Source: Rachicladosporium sp. CCFEE 5018 (lineage: Eukaryota; Ascomycota; Dothideomycetes; Cladosporiales; Cladosporiaceae). From it: 13,622 nt of DNA. The stretch lies in contig KZ111142.1 of the NCBI GenBank assembly GCA_002077045.2, positions 1,521,927 to 1,535,548 of the forward strand, read 5' to 3'. A model generated the notes under the pieces. That model ran no database searches and was not told the DNA's origin. It saw only the letters and a list, made by a program, of their open reading frames with translations. Every line of letters begins with the position of its first letter. Within the stretch, counting starts at the first letter, position 1. Positions 1 through 8,117 of the stretch are shown here, in pieces. Both the position numbers and the translations under genes were made by a program.

Positions 1-1231
1 ACGTCGATTGAACACAACACCACTCAAAGAACTGCTCCCTTAGCTCTATCGACGAGCTCTGAGAGGCCGGCATCCGCACTGGACTCGACGTTGAAGCCTC
101 ATTTGCAGCAGGTCTGGCTGCCACCTTCTTATCACTGTCAAAAGCGAAGCTGAAGTGCGTTGAAGGCGTTTGAGCAACCGCCTTACTACTCGACGACTCC
201 TTGCCACCGCTCCTCACCGCGTTACGTCGATGCTCCGACTCCATCTGCTGGATCATACCACCGGAAGGGGCATCGGCAGTAAGCGTGCCATCGCGAATAG
301 CCTGGGCCCATTGCGTTAAGATCTGAGCATAGATGGTACGGTGATAGTCCCTTGAATCACGTACTCCCCAGTAACACAGATGCGAGTAGTTATCACAGTT
401 CTTCACCTTGCAGATCCACCGCTCGGTTATGTCGACAGCGAGGTTGCCTTGCCCTTCTAACTGCTCACGCTGAGTGCTCATTATGGCCATCTGATTGTTC
501 GTAGCACTCCGACGACCCTGCGTTGCAGAAGGTGGTGCAGTAGCAGCAACAGTCTGCCCTTCAACGACGAGCTTCAGGCCCTTCTTCTTGTCGGCATGCC
601 ACACCTTCATGTTGTCGAAGAGCACGGCAAAGTTATCAACGTTATCCGTCAACCAACTCTTCTCACCGAGCCGCTCGAAGCCAACACGCAACACGATCTT
701 CGACAGGCCGTATCCAGAGAGCTTCGCAACCTCGCTCTCAATCCACCTTTTAGCCTCGTCGATTGGCCATTGAGTACCACCACCAGAGGTATACCGCCGC
801 ACGGTGCTGTTCAGAAGCTTCTTCTCGCACACGATCTGAATCTGAGAGTTGTACATGAAGGCTAATTGATTTGATGATGGCTCTGGCGTGCCATCTAGGG
901 CCTCCTCCTCCACGACATCCTCATCAACAGCACCCCTCGGAAGCTGTGCTCCTTCGTTGCCGGCCTGCGAGCCATCGAGACTTGAAAGAGGTGGGCTAGA
1001 AGTGATATCCGTGATTACCTGATTGAGGGCCTGTGATTGAGCACCGCGTGCTGCAAGAGATGAACCAGTTCGACGTGCAGGAGGCTGTGATTGCGAGCGT
1101 GCAGCTCTTCCCTTCTTACTACCACCACCAACACGACGTGATTGCTTGGTCACCTTAGCCGTAGAGGTCACTTCGTTGGCACGCGCCTTGCCACTGGGTT
1201 CCCGCGTGCGAGGAGGCCTAGGATCCACCAT
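1..1231 (-). CDS. Unknown fungal protein with Cys-rich patch, 3' end beyond window
   Basis: Reading the minus strand from the ATG at 1231, 410 codons are open to the left edge without a stop. An in-frame TGA lies shortly upstream of the ATG, and no earlier in-frame ATG intervenes. Residues 1-120 are basic and low-complexity (Arg/Ser/Gln/Gly), with an acidic stretch near 103-111. Residues 124-226 look folded (many W/F/L, for example around EAKRWIESEVAKLSGYG). Residues 270-335 contain C274-x4-C279-x6-C286 followed by H297, W308 and a PSGGMIQQMESEH stretch. The visible end reads IELREQFFEWCCVQ. This layout resembles lineage-expanded fungal proteins of unknown function that I recall being found near repetitive DNA; that is a recollection, not a search result. 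The Cys patch could bind zinc. No enzymatic motif was recognised and no intron is needed. Presence of the reading frame is firm; identity is open. Confidence 0.75.
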   Translation of the reverse strand, partial: MVDPRPPRTREPSGKARANEVTSTAKVTKQSRRVGGGSKKGRAARSQSQPPARRTGSSLAARGAQSQALNQVITDITSSPPLSSLDGSQAGNEGAQLPRGAVDEDVVEEEALDGTPEPSSNQLAFMYNSQIQIVCEKKLLNSTVRRYTSGGGTQWPIDEAKRWIESEVAKLSGYGLSKIVLRVGFERLGEKSWLTDNVDNFAVLFDNMKVWHADKKKGLKLVVEGQTVAATAPPSATQGRRSATNNQMAIMSTQREQLEGQGNLAVDITERWICKVKNCDNYSHLCYWGVRDSRDYHRTIYAQILTQWAQAIRDGTLTADAPSGGMIQQMESEHRRNAVRSGGKESSSSKAVAQTPSTHFSFAFDSDKKVAARPAANEASTSSPVRMPASQSSSIELREQFFEWCCVQST

Positions 1232-1601
1232 CTTGAGAGCACACAACCACCAACCACACGAGCAACACGAACAACACCTCAATCAGAGCCTTGGCATCGA
1301 CATGAAATGGACCAATGTGGACAATTGAAGTAGGTGTGGGCACGATTGAGGTCACTGTCACCAAATTTACTATGAGAAGCACCTTGAACTTCCCCGCAAC
1401 CGACCGACACAGGAAACTGCAAGGAGTGGGTACTGTACCTCGGTCGGCCGTCTGATCACTCATCATTCAATTGAATTGACAGTTCTCGAACTATTCGTGA
1501 TTTCCTTCGGCGTTCAGGACTGAGTCACGAACAGAGTAGCGACTCATGCGATCTTTCAACAGCACCTCATCGATAATCTTCGATCATACGCGTAGGTAAA
1601 G
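1232..1601. promoter_or_regulatory. Divergent intergenic region
   Basis: This 370-bp gap separates the start of the minus-strand unknown gene from the start of the plus-strand dehydrogenase gene, so it should hold both promoters. A perfect 10-bp palindrome, ttcaattgaa, lies at 1466-1475. No convincing TATA box was seen. Short open frames here (for example an 82-residue hydrophobic one on the minus strand ending at 1218) overlap the unknown gene's start in another frame and have no supporting features. Confidence 0.4.
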
Positions 1602-2639
1602 ATGGCTCACGGACAGCAGGTAGCACTAGTAGTGGGCGCCTCTCGAGGCTTAGGCCGGCAAGTCGCGATCGATCTCGCGAAGGCAGGCTACGCGGGTAGG
1701 TTGTTCTCTGTATAAAGCGCGCCGATGTGCTGATAAGACGCGTTCGAGCGCAGTTGTTGTGGCAGCGAAGACGACCTCAGACGCGTCGCGATGCCAGCCA
1801 TTTCCACCGGATCTCAATAGCCAGCAGTCGACTATCAACACTGTAGCGCGAGAGATGACCGAAGCCAATGGCGAAGCTCTTGCTTTACCAGTCGATGTCC
1901 GGAGCTTTGACGACGTCTCGAACATGGTCACTAAGACCATCAACAAGTTCGGCAGGCTGGATGTGCTTATTTACACTTCAGGCGCGATCTGGTGGTCGAG
2001 TGTGAAGGACACGCCGATGAAGCGCTTTCAGCTGATGCAGAGAGTCGACCCTGAAGGGCTGTATGGGTGTATTCAAGCGTGCCTGCCGCATCTGACAGCG
2101 AGTGGAAAGGGGAGGATTGTCGTAGTGTCTGCGCCCGTTTACAGTCGTTTCTTCCGCGGCAAGACAGCCTATGCAGTGGGCAAAGTGGGCATGAGTGTGC
2201 TGACCATGGGACTTGCGATGGACTGGCAGAGAGAAGGGAGAGACGAGATGGCTATCACCAGCGTTTGGCCTGCTGCGGTAGGTCCTCAATGCTTCATGAA
2301 CGACGCTGAGCTCTCGCTGACGACTGCAGGCTGTCGAGTCTGCAGCCACACAGAATTTCGAAGGCCGATCGTGCGCAGCTACGTAAGCCGATCATATCCT
2401 CGGACGCTATACTGGCAATCCTGGAGGCGCCCGCACAGACTCCGACCGGACAGTGCCTGCTCGGTGAAGACTTCCTCCGATAGCACGTGGGCGTCACCGA
2501 TTTTGCTAAGTACGCATGTGTCCCTGGTGCGAGCCCACGAAAAATAATGCCTGCCGAGTTCCCTGATCTTCGCGTGGTGGAACAAGACGACGAGGGCACC
2601 AGAATGGACAGTACGCAATTGCGGAAGGCTAGATTGTAG
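1602..2639 (+). pseudogene. HSDL2-like short-chain dehydrogenase/reductase, probably decaying
   Basis: Short-chain dehydrogenases carry out NAD(P)-dependent oxidoreduction. Exon 1 is 1602-1695, exon 2 is 1754-2277 and exon 3 starts at 2330. The introns (58 and 52 nt) have GTAGGT donors, CAG acceptors and CTGAT/CTGAC branch-like sites. Residues 12-18 are the cofactor motif GASRGLG. The catalytic Ser is at about 157 (IVVVS) and YAVGK at 171-175 holds Tyr and Lys. The position where the family normally has the tetrad Asn (before PEGLYG) is Asp, about residue 130. After WPAA and exon 3's AVESAAT, frame continuity fails: exon 3's frame meets TAA at 2384, whereas the conserved LRKPIISSDAILAILEAP lies one base over. 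That frame then meets TAG at 2481, right after GEDFLR, yet continues for 51 more family-like codons (VTDFAKY, DDEGTRMDS) to a TAG at 2637-2639. An alternative acceptor ending at 2345 restores frame up to the first TAG but drops VESAAT. Family assignment is strong; loss of function is likely but unproven. Confidence 0.75.
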
Positions 2640-2895
2640 TCTGGATCTATCGTGCTGCAGCGGCTATCGGCAATTACCCAGGGTATTGGGCCAACATTCC
2701 GCGCGGTAGTTGACATTCCAAGCGAGCACGTAGATCAATAAGATCTCATACAACATACGCCAAGGCTGCCAATGCAAGGCTCATGTCTCATACACCTAGA
2801 CTCAAGCATCTCACACATCGTGCGCAGGCTTGTATGCCACCCGGCCGCGAGCTGTTGTCGACTTGTCGGTTTCCGCGACCTATCCAACAGGTAGT

Positions 2896-5800
2896 ATGCG
2901 CAGCCTGTGGGCGATCCTCGCCTTAGTGGCGCAATTAGCTGCGCGAATTGCTACTCAGGCTCAGGCTCCCACGACGACCGCGAGTCTGACTGCTTCAACC
3001 ACATATGCGCCGACAAACACATGGGCTCCGGCCCCAGTATGCTCGAATGGAGGCACCCCACCTGCGGCCGGACAATACGGTGGTGGTGTGTATCAGGATG
3101 CGTATGGCACGTTCTGGGTACTCCAAGCAAAGAGTTCCGGAGTACAAAGTCGGTACTGACGCCCAGGTGATAGGAAGTCGAGTGTGGATACGACTGGACA
3201 GCGCAGACATATCAGGATAGCTATCCATCGGGGTATGTTGATCCACACTTCAACATATCTCCGTAGGCTGACTGCGACACAGTGGAACGGCTGTTCCGGC
3301 AACTGGCACGAACGGCCAGGGTATATGGGCATGTTTTCGAGGTTGCTCCTCACGGATTAATTGCGTTGCTTTCACATTCCTTGGATCTGTGTCGAGTGAC
3401 CATGCAGGCTCGGGAAGATGCTAGTAAGCATGATCCCCCATCTGTAGTAGCTGATAATTGACTGGGCCCAGTTTTCACTACAAGGACACTCAAGGATCTC
3501 TTTACTACAACAATCAGGGCTCACCTGGACAAGCTGGTCACGTCGGTAGTGGACAGTCTTACTGCAGTTCCTTCACGTACTCCGGCGGGGCCAATGGCGT
3601 TGGAGGTGGCAACTGTTACCTGAAAAATGGCCTGACTGATTCCTTCACTACCGCTGGTGGTACCAACTTTGTCGCAGCCATCAAGATCGCCTACATCTCT
3701 CCGCCCATATCTTCCAGCTCGTCGGTCTCTATATCGAGCACGTCAGCGTCCGTGCAGTACGTGACTGTCACTTACACGACGTCTAATCTGGTCACTACCA
3801 CTGCGGTCACGACCCAGGTGCAGACCACGACAGGGCCTGGTATGTTTTTCAAATGAGGTCTGTGGTGCTCGACTCGCTGACAGATCGCAGGCTCTACTGT
3901 GACAACTACCGCTGTATCCTCGTACGTGTCGACATTTACGACATCGTATGTCACGACGTATGTTCAGACGACGACTGCTGTAAGTTCCCTGCGCTTAGTT
4001 TGCTCTTTAATGGGTCTCTCGTCAAGTACAGCCTGCTGATGCTTAAGATATCTTCAGGTCTCGACGGCACCCGCAAGCACGAACACAGCAACCCTCACAC
4101 AGACCACGCTGTCTATTCAGCCTGCTTCGACGATTACAAGCACACAGCCCACGACAGTGGTCAGCACAATGGCGCAGAGCACGGCGACAGCTACCACGAC
4201 TCTCGCAATCACTACCACCCAGCCTACGACTGTGACTTCGACCCAAGCAGCCAGTACGATTCAGACCACAATAGTCTCCACTTTGGCGCAAAGTACAGCG
4301 ACCCAGACTATAATTAGCACCGCGCCCACCACTATCGTCAGCACGCTAGCTCAGAGTACGGCGACCGCTACGGCAACTTTGACAACCACCCAAGCCCAAT
4401 CACCTGCGACACAGACCCTGACCAACACCTTGGCCCAAAGTACGGCGACTGCTACCCAGACCATAGTCAGCACTGCGCCTACGACCGTCATCAGTACGGC
4501 GACTCTCACTGCTACCCAAGGTCAGAGCACGGCGACTGCCACGGCAACTTTGACAACTACTCAAGCCCAGACGACCGCGACCCAGACCCTCACCAACACC
4601 TTGGTCCAGAGCACAGCGACTGCCACAGCAACTGCGACCCTTACGCAGACGACGCTGTCAGTCTCTATGGGCTACGTAACAACAACACAGGTAAGCATTC
4701 GGTTCAAGTCTTGTTCAAGGACTTCCAATGTTTTGTGGACTGCAGCTCATGTCTTCCTAAGGTCTCAACAGCACCAGCCTCAACAATCACAAGCACTGCA
4801 CCTACCACAGTAGTTAGCACGTTGGCTCAAAGCACGGCGACTGCCACAGCAACACTGACGACCACCCTCGGCCAGAGCACTGCAACTGCTACTGCTACTG
4901 CAACTCTTACGAGTACACAGGTATGATATCTGGTCTTAACATTACTCCATGACTTCTGGAATCCCTGGCTCCTTACTGACATACTTCTAAGATCTCAACC
5001 GCAACGGCTACTACAACTCAGCAGACAGTTTCCATTTCCATACAACCGGCCAGCACAAACACGGCGACGCAAACAGTCCAGACGACTATCGTTTCGACAG
5101 CAGCACAAAGTACAGCAACGGCGACTGCCACTCTAATTCAGACGACATTGTCGGTCCAGACTACGACGCTGGTAAGGCTACTCTTGGCACGCTAAGTGTC
5201 ATATCCCAAGAGTTCTGGTATCTGTGCTTATTATGCTCTTAGGTTTCGACTGCGTCAGGCCCCACAGCATCCGTGACCTACACAACAGTCAGCTTGCAGC
5301 AGACTACCGTGGTTTCGACGGCGCCTGGCAGTACGGCGCCTGGCACGACAGTGACTAGTACAGAGCGATCGACAATCGTATCGACGCAGCCAGCGTCCAC
5401 GAATACAGAGACCCTGTACAGGACGGCTACTGCGACAACTCTTTCAATCCAGCCAGCTTCGACAAACTACATTACCACCACGCAGGCAGGTGTCTCCATG
5501 ATTCTTGCAAAGAAAGCTGCTAACCTCACCTCTAGGTGTCGACTCTAGCAGCCTCGACATCCGTGATAACCTACACCACAGTGCAGCCCGCTAGTACTGT
5601 GACAGCGTCGGGGCCGACTATAACAAGCACAGCGCAGGGCGGGACGTTCACAGCCCCTGGCCAGACGCAGACTCAGACCCTTGTTTCTACGATCGTATCG
5701 AGTGGCGGCACCGCTACAACAACTTTGGTCTCTTCGAACGTCATCACCACAACTTTGGCGCAATCGACAGCGACAGCGACCCTGACCCAGACAACATTGT

Positions 5801-7380
5801 CGGTCCAGACTACGACGCAGGTCAGTCTTTTCATACGCACGCAGAGTGCCCTCTCTCAAGACTTTGATGTATATGCTCATACTGTTTTCAGATCTCGACC
5901 GCACCAGGAGCCCAGACGACGGTCATTTCGACTGCTCCCGGTACTACTGCGCCCGGCACAACGGTGACTAGTACGGAGCGCTCGATTCTCGTCTCGACTC
6001 AGCCGGCCTCCACGGGCTATGTAACTACCACGCAGGCGAGTGTTTCGCTGCTATCATTTCGCCATTTTGCTTTGCTAATGTCTCTTCCAGGTCTCGACCA
6101 TGGCAGCCTCGACTTTTATCATCACATACACCCAGAGTCTTCCCCAAGGCACGACGACGATAGTCTCAACCAGCGTGCAAGCGGCGTCGATGTCGTACGT
6201 GGTGATCACGCAGACTCTGGCCGCCAGTACTGCAACTGCTACATCGATCATTGTCAGCTCAGCTCCAGGGCAGACCGCAACAACGACTTTAGTGTCGTCC
6301 AGGATCGACACAGCGACTACAACTCTCATCTCGTCGAATTTCATTACTACGACTCTGGCTCAAACTGCTACTGCCACATCCATTATCATCAGTTCTGCGC
6401 CAGGCCAAACAACGACTTTAGTCTCTTCGAACTTCATCACCACGACACAGCAGCTGACCACGACGCTTGCCCAGAGCACAGCGACCTCCATAATCGTCAG
6501 CTCAGCTCCAGGGCAGACCGCAACAACGACTTTAGTGTCGTCCAGGATCGACACAGCAACTACAACTCTCCCGGCTGTGACCCAGTCGATCGTGCAAACC
6601 ACGACCCTCGGCCAAAGCACTATAGTCCAGACTGAGACGACTTCCCTTACGGCGACTTTTACGACGTCTCTCGCGCCGTTTACTACGACCCAGGCGATTG
6701 TCCAGACTCTGACCATTCCACCAAGTACGGTGTACCGAACCGAGACATCTGTGCTTCCTGGCAGTACCTACACCCAGGTAAACACAATGACCCTATCACT
6801 ACAAGGACCTACGACGACTGCAGTCAGCACAGTCATACTATCCGCAACTGCCCAGACGACGACACTGGTGTATAGCTCTTTCCTCCCTGCGTCCACCATC
6901 ACGACCTCCTACGTCGTCACTCTGCCTCGCGAGACGCGGACAGAGAGCCTGGTCTTCACTTCCTCAGTTCCCTACACTGTCACGACCTCGATCCCTGCCG
7001 GTACAGAGACCCAGACGATCCCGCCAATGACAGTGACAAGTACAATACCGATCACTCTCACAACGCATGATATCGTCACGGAAGAGCAAACGTCATACCT
7101 TCTCAGCACACTCCCGGCATCGACTATCACAAGCACTTTCCTCGTCACTTATACGACCTCCATGTCTGGCCAGGACATTACGACCACGGACTATGTGACT
7201 GCAACCACGACAGCATCGGCAGCTTCGGTGTACTACGTGCAATCTGGCGGCGAGCGAGTACGAACTGTCGATGGAGAGACTCAAACTGTCACAGTAGCAT
7301 ACTGTCCATGTTATCCCGGGATGAAATTTGCAAGGCAGGACAATGCAAGCTATGTGGAGTATCAGCATTGTTCATGTTGA
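2896..7380 (+). CDS. Secreted Thr/Ser-rich repeat protein with Cys-containing N-terminal domain, 12 exons
   Basis: Proposed exons: 2896-3117, 3174-3232, 3283-3423, 3472-3839, 3891-3979, 4058-4690, 4762-4920, 4992-5171, 5243-5485, 5536-5820, 5892-6035, 6091-7380. They join to 3813 nt, giving 1270 residues. Residues 1-24 are a signal peptide (hydrophobic LWAILALVAQLAA, then AQA). Residues 49-215 form a Cys-containing region with FWEVECGYDW, WACFRGCSSRINCVAF, GGNCYLKNG and a closing VAAIKI. This resembles PAN/Apple-like or lectin-like domains of fungal surface proteins (moderate certainty). Residues 220 to about 1215 are Thr/Ser/Ala/Gln repeats (AQSTATAT, VSTAPAST, QTTLSVQTTT), a likely O-glycosylated stalk. 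The last 50 residues carry Cys (AYCPCYPG and a terminal HCSC) and no hydrophobic GPI-anchor tail. A wall-linked or secreted adhesin-like role is inference. Introns 1-4 are phase 0, 2, 2 and 1; introns 5-11 are all phase 0. Introns 9 and 11 appear to use GC donors. The first intron (GTACTC donor, TAG acceptor) is the least typical call. Confidence 0.8.
5103..5577 (+). repeat. Exon-intron module, copy A
   Basis: This spans the 3' part of exon 8 (TLSVQTTTL), the 71-nt intron 5172-5242, exon 9, the 50-nt intron 5486-5535, and the 5' part of exon 10 (VSTLAASTSVITYT). The same order of elements recurs in copy B. Exon 9 is longer than its counterpart by 33 codons, mainly an extra stretch ending in a second SIQPASTN segment. 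Confidence 0.7.
5758..6132 (+). repeat. Exon-intron module, copy B
   Basis: This spans the 3' part of exon 10 (TLSVQTTTQ), the 71-nt intron 5821-5891, exon 11, the 55-nt intron 6036-6090, and the 5' part of exon 12 (VSTMAASTFIITYT). Exons 9 and 11 share TAPGTTVTSTER and LVSTQPAST/IVSTQPAST. The paired introns also share sequence: a gcacgc block 15-16 bases into the 71-nt introns and an agtg block just after it. The unit boundaries fall inside exon 10, as expected for tandem duplication. Confidence 0.7.
6253..6327 (+). repeat. 75-bp direct repeat, first copy (last exon of Thr-rich gene)
   Basis: It encodes a VSSAPGQTATTTLVSS segment followed by RIDTATTTL. It matches 6496-6570 at 74 of 75 positions (one G/A difference), with a 243-bp offset that keeps the reading frame. 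Confidence 0.9.
6496..6570 (+). repeat. 75-bp direct repeat, second copy
   Basis: This is the partner of 6253-6327, identical except for one G-to-A difference. A third, diverged copy (SSAPGQTTTLVSSNFITTT) lies between the two, around 6390-6450. The near identity suggests a recent duplication or gene conversion within the exon. Confidence 0.9.
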
Positions 7381-8117
7381 GAGAACGAGATGGGAGTGTG
7401 TTGAACAGCGCGGCTTAGGGAATAGCGCAGGCGTTTGGTGCAGTATCACAGGCGATGTATACATCTTATACTAATCGGGACTGCTGACCATCTCGTCTCC
7501 ATTACATCTGTGGAACATCCTCGTGAGTGACGTTGGAATGAGGACGAGCGCGAGTCATGTTGCGTAAAGTGCGTTGCTCAAGGTGACAACCTTGAGTCTT
7601 CCCCTCCTTCTCCTCCTCACACACCATGATATCTCGACAACGACCGTATCAGCGGCGTTCTGGTGTGCGAGGCTCTTTGCCAGGCTTGGCTTGTGATGGT
7701 CCATCGTCACTTGTTTTCGCTGTCGATGACTTTGCCGCACGAGAGACTATCACTCCTCAATTCCAACCCACTCCCTACTGGTACTCTGACATACTTTACA
7801 TGAGCGTAATGGTACTGGCATGAGAACGATTTCATTCATACAGTGATCGCGTTACATGAAGTAAGGTAGGCTTCACAGTGCTGCTGTGGTCCCTATAGAT
7901 GATGCATTTGCGCGACCAACGTGGTAAGCGGAATGGTGGTATCCATGGCAGGAACCTCCTGCCCGTATCGTTCGTTCCTTCATTAACAACAATACATTTG
8001 CCAAGGCGCCTGCGCCGGTAGAAGCTTCGAGTCATCAAGGCGGTTCTCCAGAACGTTCTTTGTAACCACAAGACACCACCGCGAATTCAAGAGCATCACC
8101 AAAACACCGCGTACACG
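7381..8117. other. Intergenic region, no gene recognised
   Basis: The gap lies between the stop of the Thr-rich gene and the start of the Cys/His-rich protein gene, so it should hold a 3' UTR and a promoter. Open frames of 61-79 codons occur on both strands, but none shows a recognisable motif, a splice-linked extension or a family-like pattern. I see no RNA gene or repeat. Confidence 0.5.

Noticed and set aside
3118..3220. Frame changes in the first Cys region of the Thr-rich gene, suggesting a pseudogene
   Set aside because: A 56-nt intron at 3118-3173 with a CTGAC branch site and a second intron at 3233-3282 restore one continuous family-like reading frame, so no frameshift is needed.
3853..4317. 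A 154-codon plus-strand frame with Cys/His/Asp-rich sequence
   Set aside because: It covers a predicted intron and runs across exons 5 and 6 in the wrong frame; composition is a by-product of the Thr/Ser repeats.
5964..6635. A 223-codon plus-strand frame rich in His/Asp/Asn/Ser within the repeat region
   Set aside because: It is an out-of-frame shadow of the Thr-rich exons. The repetitive codon bias keeps alternative frames open, and only its first 24 codons coincide with real exon 11.
6360..6716. A 118-codon minus-strand frame rich in Val
   Set aside because: It is the antisense of Thr/Ser repeat codons, with no initiation context or family features.
6778..6823. A CAG|GTAAAC donor-like site in the last exon with a downstream CAG
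   Set aside because: Removing this 46-nt stretch would shift the frame, while the unspliced frame continues normally to the stop at 7380.
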